A DNA stretch of 8,670 nt from Chloroflexota bacterium (GTDB lineage: Bacteria > Chloroflexota > Anaerolineae > Anaerolineales > Anaerolineaceae), in assembly GCA_029265085.1 (NCBI GenBank), contig JAJUJY010000170.1, positions 1-8,670 of the forward strand, read 5' to 3'. Made by a program: the position numbers and the translations under genes. Under the pieces are notes generated by a model. It was given only the letters and a program-made list of their open reading frames with translations. It made no database searches and was not told the origin of the DNA. Below are positions 1-6,839 of the stretch, one piece after another; position 1 is the stretch's first letter; the number at the start of each line of letters is the position of its first letter.

Positions 1-1
1 G

Positions 2-364
2 ATGGCTGTTCGTGGACGAAACCTGGTCAGTGGTTTACCTGAATCCTTAGAAATTTCCTCCGTAGAAATTCGTGAAGCAATTTCTGGTTCTCTTCAGGTG
101 ATTGTTGACACGATTAAAGATGCAATTGATGAAGCCCCGCCTGAAATTGTGGCCGACTTAATTGAAACCGGTATCTGCCTTGCTGGCGGGGGTGCTCAGC
201 TGCAAGGATTGGCAGACCGTTTATCTGATGAATTGAAATTGCGTGTGTGGGCTGCGGAAGATCCGATGACCTGCGTTGCTCGAGGTGCAGGCATGATCCT
301 GGAAAACCTGGATATGTATCATGATTTCCTGGTAGCACTGGATCGTACGGGAAACCGTTTATAG
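2..364 (+). CDS. mreB: Rod shape-determining protein MreB, 3' end only
   Basis: MreB is the bacterial actin homologue: it forms membrane-bound ATP-dependent filaments that steer the lateral wall machinery. Only the last 120 codons are present; the gene begins upstream of the window, and the ATG at position 2 is almost certainly an internal Met. The fragment matches the MreB C-terminal region: a GRNLVSGLPESLEISS stretch at the start, the EIREAIS helix, the nucleotide-contacting LAGGGAQLQG loop at about residues 60-69, and AEDPMTCVARGAG near 85-97. It is followed by mreC 50 nt downstream, the classic mreBCD order. The short tail after ILENLDMY is normal for the family. Identification is by motif and context; nothing looks broken. 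Confidence 0.95.
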   Translation: MAVRGRNLVSGLPESLEISSVEIREAISGSLQVIVDTIKDAIDEAPPEIVADLIETGICLAGGGAQLQGLADRLSDELKLRVWAAEDPMTCVARGAGMILENLDMYHDFLVALDRTGNRL

Positions 365-378
365 TTGATCCGGAATAT

Positions 379-399
379 CCCACCTGTCTTATGGGTGGG
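379..399 (+). other. Small hairpin between mreB and mreC
   Basis: CCCACC (379-384) is the exact reverse complement of GGTGGG (394-399) with a 9-nt loop. No T-run follows, so it is not an intrinsic terminator. It ends 15 nt before the mreC ATG and covers the only G-rich stretch that could serve as a weak ribosome-binding site, so it might adjust mreC translation relative to mreB or mark an mRNA processing point. The function is inferred; six base pairs can also arise by chance. Confidence 0.3.
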
Positions 400-414
400 T
401 AAGTAGTCAAAATT

Positions 415-1260
415 ATGAAAGCTTCATTTCCTCGATCCTGGCAATCCATTGCGGTGCTTGTATTGGTAGTGGGGGTTGTGTTGTTTGCTTTAAGTGGATA
501 TATGCAGCCTTTATTCAGCACGACCCTAAAGCCGCTGGTGAATGCACAAACCTGGCTATCCAGCCGGTATATGGCTGTAGTTGACTTCTTGACCGTCCCA
601 CGGGATGTTGCCAGTTTACGGGCGCGTAATTTACAGTTAGAGAAAGAGGTATCTGGATTACAGGCCCAGATTATTGAACTGGAGCAACAACTTCGCGAAG
701 CTCAAATTTTATACGCTTTGTTAGATTTTGCTCGCAACCAGCCCCAAAGCCAATATGTCGCTGCGGCTGTGATTGGGCGCGACCCCAGTCCGTTTTTGCA
801 TTACATTATTATTGATCATGGCTCCGATGATGGACTGCGCCACGGTATGCCCGTAGTGACGGAGCAAGGATTGGTTGGCAGGGTGGATGCTGTCACGGCA
901 AACGCGGCTAGAGTTCAATTGATTACGGATCCGGGAGCCGTTGTGAATGTCCGCCTGGAATCATCCAAGGCGGAAGCGCAGATTACCGGTGCAATCACCG
1001 GTGAAATCAATCTTGAAATGGTTTCTCAAGACGTGATCATTCAACCGGGCGATCTTGTACTGACTTCGGGGTTGGGGGGTAGTTATCCGAGTGAGATTTT
1101 GGTGGGGCAGGTGCTTAGCTTGCGGAAAGAAGCCAATCAGCTGTTTCAAACCGCTGTGGTCCAACCTGTTGTAGATTTCAGCACGCTCCAGGCTGTATTG
1201 GTGATTACCAATTTTAAGCCGGTTGATATTTCTCCATTAATCGCTACCCCGGTTCCGTAA
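415..1260 (+). CDS. mreC: Rod shape-determining protein MreC
   Basis: MreC is a single-pass membrane protein that links cytoplasmic MreB to periplasmic or extracytoplasmic PBP2 and helps activate the RodA-PBP2 synthase. The 281-aa product shows a short cytoplasmic N-terminus, one transmembrane helix at about residues 11-29, a coiled coil at about 64-103 (LRARNLQLEKEVSGLQAQ and following heptads), then the double beta-barrel core. Core motifs include AAVIGRDPSPF (117-127), IIDHGSDDGL (132-141), GMPVVTEQGLVGRV (144-157) and PGDLVLTSGLGG (211-222). The length is close to that of Gram-positive MreC proteins (roughly 290 aa) and shorter than the E. coli protein. The ATG at 415 gives the expected N-terminus, although no good Shine-Dalgarno precedes it. 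mreD starts 4 nt after the stop codon. Confidence 0.95.
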   Translation: MKASFPRSWQSIAVLVLVVGVVLFALSGYMQPLFSTTLKPLVNAQTWLSSRYMAVVDFLTVPRDVASLRARNLQLEKEVSGLQAQIIELEQQLREAQILYALLDFARNQPQSQYVAAAVIGRDPSPFLHYIIIDHGSDDGLRHGMPVVTEQGLVGRVDAVTANAARVQLITDPGAVVNVRLESSKAEAQITGAITGEINLEMVSQDVIIQPGDLVLTSGLGGSYPSEILVGQVLSLRKEANQLFQTAVVQPVVDFSTLQAVLVITNFKPVDISPLIATPVP

Positions 1261-1264
1261 GTCT

Positions 1265-1762
1265 GTGACGATCCTGATTGCTTTTCCTGTCTTAGGTGTA
1301 TTGACGATGATCCAGTTGGCTATCGTCAGCCGGCTGCCGCTGCTTCATGGAACTGCAGATATTGTTCTATTGGCGATTATTGCCTGGGCGCTGCAAGAAA
1401 AAGTGAAAACAGCCTGGATTTGGTCTGTGATTGCCGGATTGATGGTTAGTATGGTGTCAGGACTACCATATTACATCCCATTGATTGCATATTTGACTGC
1501 CACAGCAGTTGCCCGCATGATCCAACGACGAGTCTGGCAAGTACCACTTCTGTCCTTGTTTGTTACAATTGTGGTTGGTACCCTGTTTTATCATGGGTTA
1601 ACCATCTTGATCTTAATATTTACTGGCACGCCGCTTCCACTTCAGGATAGTTTGACCTTAATTACTTTACCCAGTTTATTGTTGAACATCCTTCTGGCGC
1701 TGCCTATCTACACCTTAATTAAGGACCTGGCTAACTGGTTTTATCCAGTGGATTTGGAGTAA
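1265..1762 (+). CDS. mreD: Rod shape-determining protein MreD
   Basis: MreD is a small polytopic membrane protein of the elongasome, working with MreC; its exact biochemical role is unsettled. The 165-aa product is almost entirely hydrophobic with about five predicted membrane segments (near residues 4-22, 29-43, 50-67, 70-84 and 97-120, with a further segment near 131-155). Length and hydropathy fit the family (E. coli MreD is 162 aa), and sequence identity in MreD is always low, so position between mreC and a PBP2 gene is a main support. The start is GTG at 1265, four nt after the mreC stop, with no clear Shine-Dalgarno, which suggests translation coupled to mreC. The next in-frame ATG (codon 15) would remove most of the first membrane segment, so GTG is preferred. 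Confidence 0.9.
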   Translation: MTILIAFPVLGVLTMIQLAIVSRLPLLHGTADIVLLAIIAWALQEKVKTAWIWSVIAGLMVSMVSGLPYYIPLIAYLTATAVARMIQRRVWQVPLLSLFVTIVVGTLFYHGLTILILIFTGTPLPLQDSLTLITLPSLLLNILLALPIYTLIKDLANWFYPVDLE

Positions 1763-1766
1763 AACA

Positions 1767-3860
1767 ATGAATAAGCCAGCATTACAATCGCAAAATACCA
1801 TTGAGATATGGCGCTATTTCGTCTTTTATGGGGCAATTGCCCTGGTTATTGGATATTACCTGCTGCGTTTATTTACCTTGCAAATCATCGAGGGCGAGAA
1901 ATACCGCACCCGTTCCGAAGACAACCGCACAAACGAAATTTCAGTTCCAACTCAACGCGGATTAATCTATGACCGGAATGGCTTTGTGCTTGCAAGAAAC
2001 ATTGGCTCCTACAATGTGGTTGTAACACCAGCGGATTTACCGGCTGATCCGGGAACAACACAAGAAATCTACCGCCAGCTTTCAGCAGTGATTGGTGTGC
2101 CAGTAAACAATGGCGAAACCAATGACGAGACAGTGCGCAATTTTTCTCCCTGTGTTTCAGATTTGGGGATTACTCAAATCGTTGAAATTGGTGATTCTTT
2201 GGCTCCGTATGACCCTGTGCCGGTGAAATGCTATGTAGATGAAAGAGTTGCCATGTTGGTTCGAGAACGCAGCTCTGATTGGCCAGGAGTTAGTATTCAG
2301 GTAGATTCTATCCGTGATTATCCAACAGGGAATATCACATCAGAAATCATTGGTTTTTTAGGTCCAATTCCAGCCTTGGAAAAAGAATATTGGGAAAGCC
2401 TTGGTTTTGTGGCGAACCGGGATAAGGTAGGTTATGCCGGTGTGGAGCAATCGCTGAATGATATTTTGATCGGAAAGAACGGATTGAGAATCGTTGAAGT
2501 GGATAACGCTGGCCAAATTATGCGTGATCTGCAGCCGCCTCAGGAGCCAATCCCAGGGTTTAATGTGCGCCTGACAATTGATACACGGCTTCAAAGTGCA
2601 GCCAAAGCCGCGCTTAAAGATTGGATGAGCCGGCAAAATACTCGGATTGGGCAAGAAAAATACAAAAATGGTGTTGTCATTGCCATGAATCCCAAGACGG
2701 GTGAAATCCTGGCGTTGGTATCTGAGCCAACGTTTGAAAATAATCGGATGGCGCGGCTGATTCCTGCTTATTATTACAATCAATTGCAGTCTGATCCATT
2801 GCGCCCATTGTTCAATCATGCAATTTCAGCAGAACACCCACCTGGATCTGTGTTTAAGATGGCTGCTGCCATAGGAATTTTAAATGAAGGCGTGGTAACC
2901 ACTGACCAAAAAATTAATGATCCAGGAAAAATTTCGATCGAGGAAAAATTCTTTGAGAATGATCCAAACCCGAGATCTCGCGATTATGTCTGTTACATTT
3001 ACAAAACTACAAATGGCGGTCATGGTGATCTGGATTATTTTGGCGGTGTGGCCGAGTCCTGCGATGTTTATTTTTACAAAGTAGGCGGCGGCTACCAGGA
3101 TGAAGTCCCGCAGGGTTTGGGTATCTGGCGTTTAGGCGAGTATGCCAAAGCACTGGGGTATGGCAGCCCAACCGGTATCGAATTGCCCGGTGAAGAAAAT
3201 GGCATTATCCCTGACCCGACCTGGAAGCGTCTAACCCAAGGGGAAAACTGGTCCACTGGAGATACCTATATTTCGACAATGGGCCAAGGATATATTACAT
3301 CTACACCACTGCAAGTGTTGGTCTCATTTGCGACATTGGCCAATGATGGCAAATATATGAAGCCAACGTTGGTGCGGGAAGTATTGGACAATCAAGGCAA
3401 TATTATCAAGCCATTTGAACCACAAATGATCTGGGATATTACCAAAGACCCGGTCATAGGAATTTATGACGAGAATTTCATTCTTACCGAAGAACGGAAA
3501 TCAGTGGAGCCCTGGGTGGTTAAAGATGCACAGATAGCTATGCGCGAAGTGGTTGTCCGCGGTACTGCCAAGGATGTTTTTGAAGATTTTGCCATTCCAA
3601 CCGCCGGAAAGACGGGCACTGCAGAATATTGTGATAATCAGGCCCAGCTGCAAAATTTGTGCGAACCGGGCAAATGGCCTGCGCATGCATGGTATGCTGG
3701 TTACGCTCCGTTTGATGATCCTGAAATTGCTGTAGTTGCATTTGTCTATAATGGTGATGAAGGGGCGGTGCTGGCAGCTCCGGTAGTTCGAAAAGTGATG
3801 GAAGCGTACTTTGAGTTGAAATCCATCGATACAGTTCCAGGTGAAACGAATTTGCCCTAA
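1767..3860 (+). CDS. mrdA: Penicillin-binding protein 2 (class B, elongation-specific D,D-transpeptidase)
   Basis: This enzyme cross-links peptidoglycan stem peptides during cell elongation, as partner of RodA. The 697-aa protein has an N-terminal membrane anchor at about residues 17-37, a dimerisation/pedestal domain beginning with the PTQRGLIYDRNG motif (61-72), and a transpeptidase domain from about residue 265. Catalytic motifs are all present: SVFK (Ser361 nucleophile, Lys364), SCD (Ser431, Asp433) and KTG (615-617). The KTG sits about 250 residues after the serine, more than in E. coli PBP2, and the protein is about 60 aa longer overall. All six cysteines (129, 155, 409, 432, 622, 632) lie outside the membrane. 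Start is ATG 1767 with GGAG at 1756-1759, spacer 7 nt. The context (mreBCD upstream, rodA downstream) favours PBP2 over the divisome paralogue FtsI. Confidence 0.93.
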   Translation: MNKPALQSQNTIEIWRYFVFYGAIALVIGYYLLRLFTLQIIEGEKYRTRSEDNRTNEISVPTQRGLIYDRNGFVLARNIGSYNVVVTPADLPADPGTTQEIYRQLSAVIGVPVNNGETNDETVRNFSPCVSDLGITQIVEIGDSLAPYDPVPVKCYVDERVAMLVRERSSDWPGVSIQVDSIRDYPTGNITSEIIGFLGPIPALEKEYWESLGFVANRDKVGYAGVEQSLNDILIGKNGLRIVEVDNAGQIMRDLQPPQEPIPGFNVRLTIDTRLQSAAKAALKDWMSRQNTRIGQEKYKNGVVIAMNPKTGEILALVSEPTFENNRMARLIPAYYYNQLQSDPLRPLFNHAISAEHPPGSVFKMAAAIGILNEGVVTTDQKINDPGKISIEEKFFENDPNPRSRDYVCYIYKTTNGGHGDLDYFGGVAESCDVYFYKVGGGYQDEVPQGLGIWRLGEYAKALGYGSPTGIELPGEENGIIPDPTWKRLTQGENWSTGDTYISTMGQGYITSTPLQVLVSFATLANDGKYMKPTLVREVLDNQGNIIKPFEPQMIWDITKDPVIGIYDENFILTEERKSVEPWVVKDAQIAMREVVVRGTAKDVFEDFAIPTAGKTGTAEYCDNQAQLQNLCEPGKWPAHAWYAGYAPFDDPEIAVVAFVYNGDEGAVLAAPVVRKVMEAYFELKSIDTVPGETNLP

Positions 3861-3888
3861 GCAACACCGTGTATAATTCTTCATCGTT

Positions 3889-3897
3889 TGCTATAAT
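3889..3897 (+). promoter_or_regulatory. Extended -10 promoter candidate for the minC operon
   Basis: TGCTATAAT is a perfect extended -10 element (TGn plus TATAAT at 3892-3897), placing a start of transcription near 3904 and giving a leader of about 40 nt before minC. No convincing -35 hexamer lies 16-18 bp upstream, as is common for extended -10 promoters. A second TATAAT lies exactly 20 bp upstream (3872-3877), without TGn and with only a poor TTTGCC (3851-3856) at 15 bp. A 6-bp inverted repeat (CTTCAT 3879-3884 with ATGAAG 3896-3901) overlaps the -10. No terminator separates PBP2 from this site, so read-through from the mre genes is also likely. Confidence 0.55.
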
Positions 3898-3943
3898 GAA
3901 GGCTTAAGATCAACGGCGAGAAGGTCTGAGGAATATCAATCGT

Positions 3944-4633
3944 ATGGTGATTGGACAAACCCAATCTGTACAAATTAAAGGAATCCGCGAAGGGTTAATG
4001 GTCACGATTGGAGAAGGTGAGTGGCAGGATGTGCAAACCACCTTGCTGACCCATATCCAGGAAAAAGCCGCCTTTTTTAAAGGTGCCAGGCTGGCATTGG
4101 ATGTTGGCAATCGAATCCTGCATGCGGCTGAAATGGGAACCCTGCGGGATAAACTCTCCGACTATGAAATATCGTTGTGGGCTGTGTTGAGTAATTCACC
4201 CATCACAGAACAGACCGCTCAGGTGTTGGGACTGGCTACCAGGATTTCCGCCCCACGCCCAGAACGCAATATTCGCCCCTTAGAATCTGCGTTAGAAGGC
4301 GAAGGAGCAGTTTTTATCCAGCGTACGCTTCGGTCAGGGTTTCGAGTGGTTACCAAGGGGCATGCCGTTGTCGTGGGTGATGTGAACCCTGGTGCGGAGA
4401 TTATCGCAGGCGGTAGTGTGGTGGTTTGGGGCAGGCTGCGCGGAACAGTACATGCTGGATTCGAAGGGAACGAGCAGGCGGTTGTTTGCGCGTTGGATCT
4501 TTCTCCCATGCAAATGCGGATCGCATCATTCTCCGCGACAATCCCTGCCAAACGAAAAAATATTAATCCAGAGATGGCTCGTATCCAAAATAGCCAGGTT
4601 GTGATTGAACCTTGGAAAGCAAAGGATAAATAG
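3944..4633 (+). CDS. minC: Septum site-determining protein MinC
   Basis: MinC inhibits FtsZ ring assembly away from midcell; it is recruited to the membrane by MinD. The 229-aa product has the usual two-part layout: an alpha/beta N-terminal FtsZ-inhibiting domain (about 1-103), a proline/charged linker (about 104-124), and a C-terminal beta-helix domain (about 125-225). The C-domain carries the family signature: RTLRSGFRVVTKGHAVVVGD (127-146), NPGAEIIAGGSVVVWG (148-163) and LRGTVHAGFEGNEQA (165-179), the surface that binds MinD and mediates dimerisation. Length matches E. coli MinC (231 aa). The ATG at 3944 is preceded by GAGGA at 3928-3932, a rather long 11-nt spacer. minD starts 8 nt after the stop. 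Confidence 0.95.
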   Translation: MVIGQTQSVQIKGIREGLMVTIGEGEWQDVQTTLLTHIQEKAAFFKGARLALDVGNRILHAAEMGTLRDKLSDYEISLWAVLSNSPITEQTAQVLGLATRISAPRPERNIRPLESALEGEGAVFIQRTLRSGFRVVTKGHAVVVGDVNPGAEIIAGGSVVVWGRLRGTVHAGFEGNEQAVVCALDLSPMQMRIASFSATIPAKRKNINPEMARIQNSQVVIEPWKAKDK

Positions 4634-4638
4634 GGAGG
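4634..4638 (+). promoter_or_regulatory. minD ribosome-binding site, closely spaced
   Basis: GGAGG at 4634-4638 directly follows the minC stop codon and is only 3 nt from the minD ATG (4642). The core is strong but the spacing is shorter than the usual 5-9 nt. No alternative start exists just downstream that would keep the intact MAAKVITVTSGKGG N-terminus, so the ATG stands. Confidence 0.6.
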
Positions 4639-4641
4639 AAG

Positions 4642-5445
4642 ATGGCTGCCAAAGTAATTACTGTTACCTCGGGAAAAGGAGGCGTTGGTAAAACAACCAC
4701 TACGGCGAATTTAGCCGTGGCGCTTGCCTCAAATAACCAGAAAGTCGTTTGTATTGACGGCGATATCGGGCTGCGGAATTTGGATGTTGTGCTTGGGCTT
4801 GAAAACCGGATTGTTTATGACCTGGTGGATGTGGTGGAAGGCCGCTGCCGGTTAAAACAGGCCATGATTCGCGATAAACGATTGCCCGAATTGCATTTAA
4901 TCCCTGCCGCGCAAACGCGTGACAAGAGTGCTGTTTCACCCAGTGATATGGTCCGTTTGTGTGACGAACTCCGCCAGGACCATGATTGGATCTTGATTGA
5001 TTCGCCGGCTGGTATTGAGCGCGGTTTTCGCAACGTATTAGCACCCGCTGATATTGTTTTGGTTGTTACCAACCCGGAAGTTTCGGCGGTACGGGATGCG
5101 GACCGGATTATCGGGTTGGTTGAGTCAGAAGAAAAAGGACCTGCTCGTTTAATTCTCAACCGTGTTAATCCAACGCTGGTGAAGCGCGGCGATATGTTGA
5201 ATGCGGAAGATGTGTTAGAGCTGCTGGCCGTTGAATTAATCGGAATTGTTCCCGAAGATGAAAATGTGGTTGTTAGCACCAACCGCGGTGCGCCTGTTGC
5301 ATTGGACGGAAAATCAAAAGCGGGTATGGCTTTCCAGAATATTGCTCGCCGGCTGCGCGGTGAAACCGTTCCCTTCATGAATATTGATGAAAAAGACGGC
5401 TTCTTTAATAAGCTCTCTAAAGTGTTTCGATCAGGAGGGGATTGA
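4642..5445 (+). CDS. minD: Septum site-determining ATPase MinD
   Basis: MinD is the ParA/MinD-type ATPase that dimerises on the membrane when ATP-bound, recruits MinC, and is released by MinE-stimulated hydrolysis. The 267-aa protein shows the deviant Walker A motif SGKGGVGKTT (10-19) with signature Lys12 and phosphate-binding Lys17, the switch I region DGDIGLRNLD (39-48), and Walker B ILIDSPAGIE (117-126) with Asp120. The C-terminal segment GFFNKLSKVFR (253-263) is a typical amphipathic membrane-targeting helix, with Phe/Leu/Val on one face and Lys/Arg on the other. Length is near E. coli MinD (270 aa). It sits between minC and minE, 2 nt from the minE start. The presence of MinE and the membrane helix argues against an orphan ParA. 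Confidence 0.97.
   Translation: MAAKVITVTSGKGGVGKTTTTANLAVALASNNQKVVCIDGDIGLRNLDVVLGLENRIVYDLVDVVEGRCRLKQAMIRDKRLPELHLIPAAQTRDKSAVSPSDMVRLCDELRQDHDWILIDSPAGIERGFRNVLAPADIVLVVTNPEVSAVRDADRIIGLVESEEKGPARLILNRVNPTLVKRGDMLNAEDVLELLAVELIGIVPEDENVVVSTNRGAPVALDGKSKAGMAFQNIARRLRGETVPFMNIDEKDGFFNKLSKVFRSGGD
5433..5438 (+). promoter_or_regulatory. minE Shine-Dalgarno that decides the start codon
   Basis: AGGAGG at 5433-5438, inside the last codons of minD, is a full consensus site. It lies 9 nt from ATG 5448 and only 3 nt from an in-frame TTG at 5442, so ATG 5448 is the better minE start. Confidence 0.7.
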
Positions 5446-5447
5446 TT

Positions 5448-5720
5448 ATGAGCAGCTGGCTGGAGCGATTAACCGGAAAAAAAGCCTCTAGTGCTGATGA
5501 GGCAAAAGAGCGATTAAAACTTGTTTTAATCCACGATCGCACCGACCTCACTCCTGGCCAATTAGAAGTATTGAAGAATGAACTATTAGACGTAATTTCG
5601 AAGCATGTAGAAATTGACCCGGGGGCGGTCAGGATAGATATGGCCCAGGAAGGACGAGAGCAAAGGCTTGTTGCCGATATCCCGCTGCGAGCGGGGACGC
5701 GGCGGCGGCGAAATGGATAG
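5448..5720 (+). CDS. minE: Cell division topological specificity factor MinE
   Basis: MinE binds membrane-bound MinD, displaces MinC and triggers ATP hydrolysis, producing the oscillation or gradient that frees midcell for division. The 90-aa product starts with a short amphipathic segment (SSWLERL, residues 2-8) like the membrane-targeting sequence of E. coli MinE. AKERLKLVLIHDR (19-31) follows, the conserved anti-MinCD helix/strand. The C-terminal topological domain has QLEVLKNELLDVISKH and then EIDPGAVRIDM, close to the family pattern. Start is ATG 5448; an in-frame TTG at 5442 would add two residues and overlap the minD stop, but fits the ribosome-binding site worse. An arginine-rich tail (RAGTRRRRNG) ends the protein, unlike the acidic E. 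coli end. The gap to minD is 2 nt and to rodA 9 nt. Confidence 0.93.
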   Translation: MSSWLERLTGKKASSADEAKERLKLVLIHDRTDLTPGQLEVLKNELLDVISKHVEIDPGAVRIDMAQEGREQRLVADIPLRAGTRRRRNG

Positions 5721-5729
5721 ATTAAAGGT

Positions 5730-6830
5730 ATGTTTCGTAGAGAAGTTTGGCGAAATTTTGATTACTGGCTGTTTGGTGTTGTTCTAGTTCTGTGTATCTT
5801 TGGCGTAATTATGATCCGCTCGGCAATTGCCGGAAATGCGGTTTTATTAGATTCAGTCAACCGGCAGGTCATTTTTATTTTGGCTGGGATGGTTGTGCTG
5901 TTTCTGGTGGCTGCAATTGACTATCATTATTGGGCAGCATTAACTCGCGTGATGTACCTGGTCATCCTGGCCATGTTGATTGGGATCAATATTATCGGAC
6001 AGGCACTTTTTGGCTCGGCGCGGTGGTTTCAGGCAGGGGCGATCTTAATCCAGCCTTCAGAACTGGCCAAAATTGTGTTGATCCTGGTTTTAGCCAATTA
6101 TTTTGCTAATAATATTGACAAGCCCAAAGATATATTTTGGATTGGCAAGAGCTTCTTGTTGACCTTTGGGATTGTGATTTGGATTTTATTGCAGCCAAAC
6201 CTGAGTACTTCGATTGTGCTGTTTGTTATCTGGTTTGCCTTACTCTGGCAAAGCGGCTTGCCGCCCAAGATGATTGTTACATTTGGGATTGCTGGAGTAT
6301 TTATTGGATTAGCAGGTTTTCCATTTCTTGAACCATACCAACAAGAACGAATATTTACCTTTTTATTCCCAGACCCAAACGCGCGGCATGGTAATACCTA
6401 TAACGTGGAACAGGCATTGATCACTATTGGTTCTGGTGGATTGTTTGGTATGGGCTATGACAACGGAACACAGGTTCAATTGCGCTTTTTGAAAGTGCGC
6501 CATACCGATTTCATCTTTTCTGCGATGGCAGAGGAGTTTGGGTTTATCGGGACCTCGATTGTGATTCTGCTGTTGGTATTTGTGGTAATCCGCTGTTTGC
6601 GTGTGGCTCGCCGCGCTCCAGATGCCTTTGGGTCATTGATCGCTTATGGATTTGGTTTGTTATTATTTTTCCAGATGGCGGTAAATATTGGGGTAAACTT
6701 AAATGTGATCCCGGTCACGGGGCTGACCTTGCCCTTTGTCAGTTATGGGGGTAGTTCGCTATTATCCTTATTATTAGGGATTGGCCTGGTGGAAAGCGTG
6801 GCCGCCCATAGTAAACCTTTGGAATTTTGA
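5730..6830 (+). CDS. rodA: Peptidoglycan glycosyltransferase RodA (SEDS family)
   Basis: RodA polymerises lipid II into glycan strands for side-wall growth, paired with PBP2. The 366-aa protein is a multi-spanning membrane protein of about ten segments, near the 370 aa of E. coli RodA. SEDS features include SARWFQAG (96-103, Trp99), IQPSELAK (107-114), QALITIGSGGLFG (228-240), VRHTDFIFSAMAEEFGFIG (256-274) with the presumed catalytic Asp260, and VTGLTLPFVSYGGSS (329-343). The GSGGLFGMGYDNGTQ stretch and the PVTGLTLPFVSYGG form point to RodA over FtsW. The usual QPDLGT element reads QPNLST here (155-160). ATG 5730 is the first start after an in-frame stop at 5718; its AAAGG at 5724-5728 is too close, so translation is probably coupled to minE. 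Confidence 0.92.
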   Translation: MFRREVWRNFDYWLFGVVLVLCIFGVIMIRSAIAGNAVLLDSVNRQVIFILAGMVVLFLVAAIDYHYWAALTRVMYLVILAMLIGINIIGQALFGSARWFQAGAILIQPSELAKIVLILVLANYFANNIDKPKDIFWIGKSFLLTFGIVIWILLQPNLSTSIVLFVIWFALLWQSGLPPKMIVTFGIAGVFIGLAGFPFLEPYQQERIFTFLFPDPNARHGNTYNVEQALITIGSGGLFGMGYDNGTQVQLRFLKVRHTDFIFSAMAEEFGFIGTSIVILLLVFVVIRCLRVARRAPDAFGSLIAYGFGLLLFFQMAVNIGVNLNVIPVTGLTLPFVSYGGSSLLSLLLGIGLVESVAAHSKPLEF

Positions 6831-6831
6831 T

Positions 6832-6835
6832 GGAG
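6832..6835 (+). promoter_or_regulatory. gltX ribosome-binding site
   Basis: GGAG at 6832-6835 lies 4 nt before the gltX ATG (6840), immediately after the rodA stop, and supports this start and co-transcription with rodA. Confidence 0.5.
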
Positions 6836-6839
6836 CATT

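Noticed and set aside
379..399. Intrinsic terminator between mreB and mreC
   Set aside because: The hairpin is real but no T-run follows, and mreC belongs to the same operon.
2358..2819. 153-codon open frame on the - strand inside the PBP2 gene
   Set aside because: Antisense to a conserved coding region, no family resemblance and no ribosome-binding site identified.
4815..5378. 187-codon open frame on the - strand opposite minD
   Set aside because: It lies wholly inside minD, has no recognisable domain and a Ser/Arg/Thr-rich composition typical of an antisense shadow.
5442..5447. TTG at 5442 as minE start
   Set aside because: It is 3 nt from the Shine-Dalgarno, whereas ATG 5448 is 9 nt away and is a better start codon.
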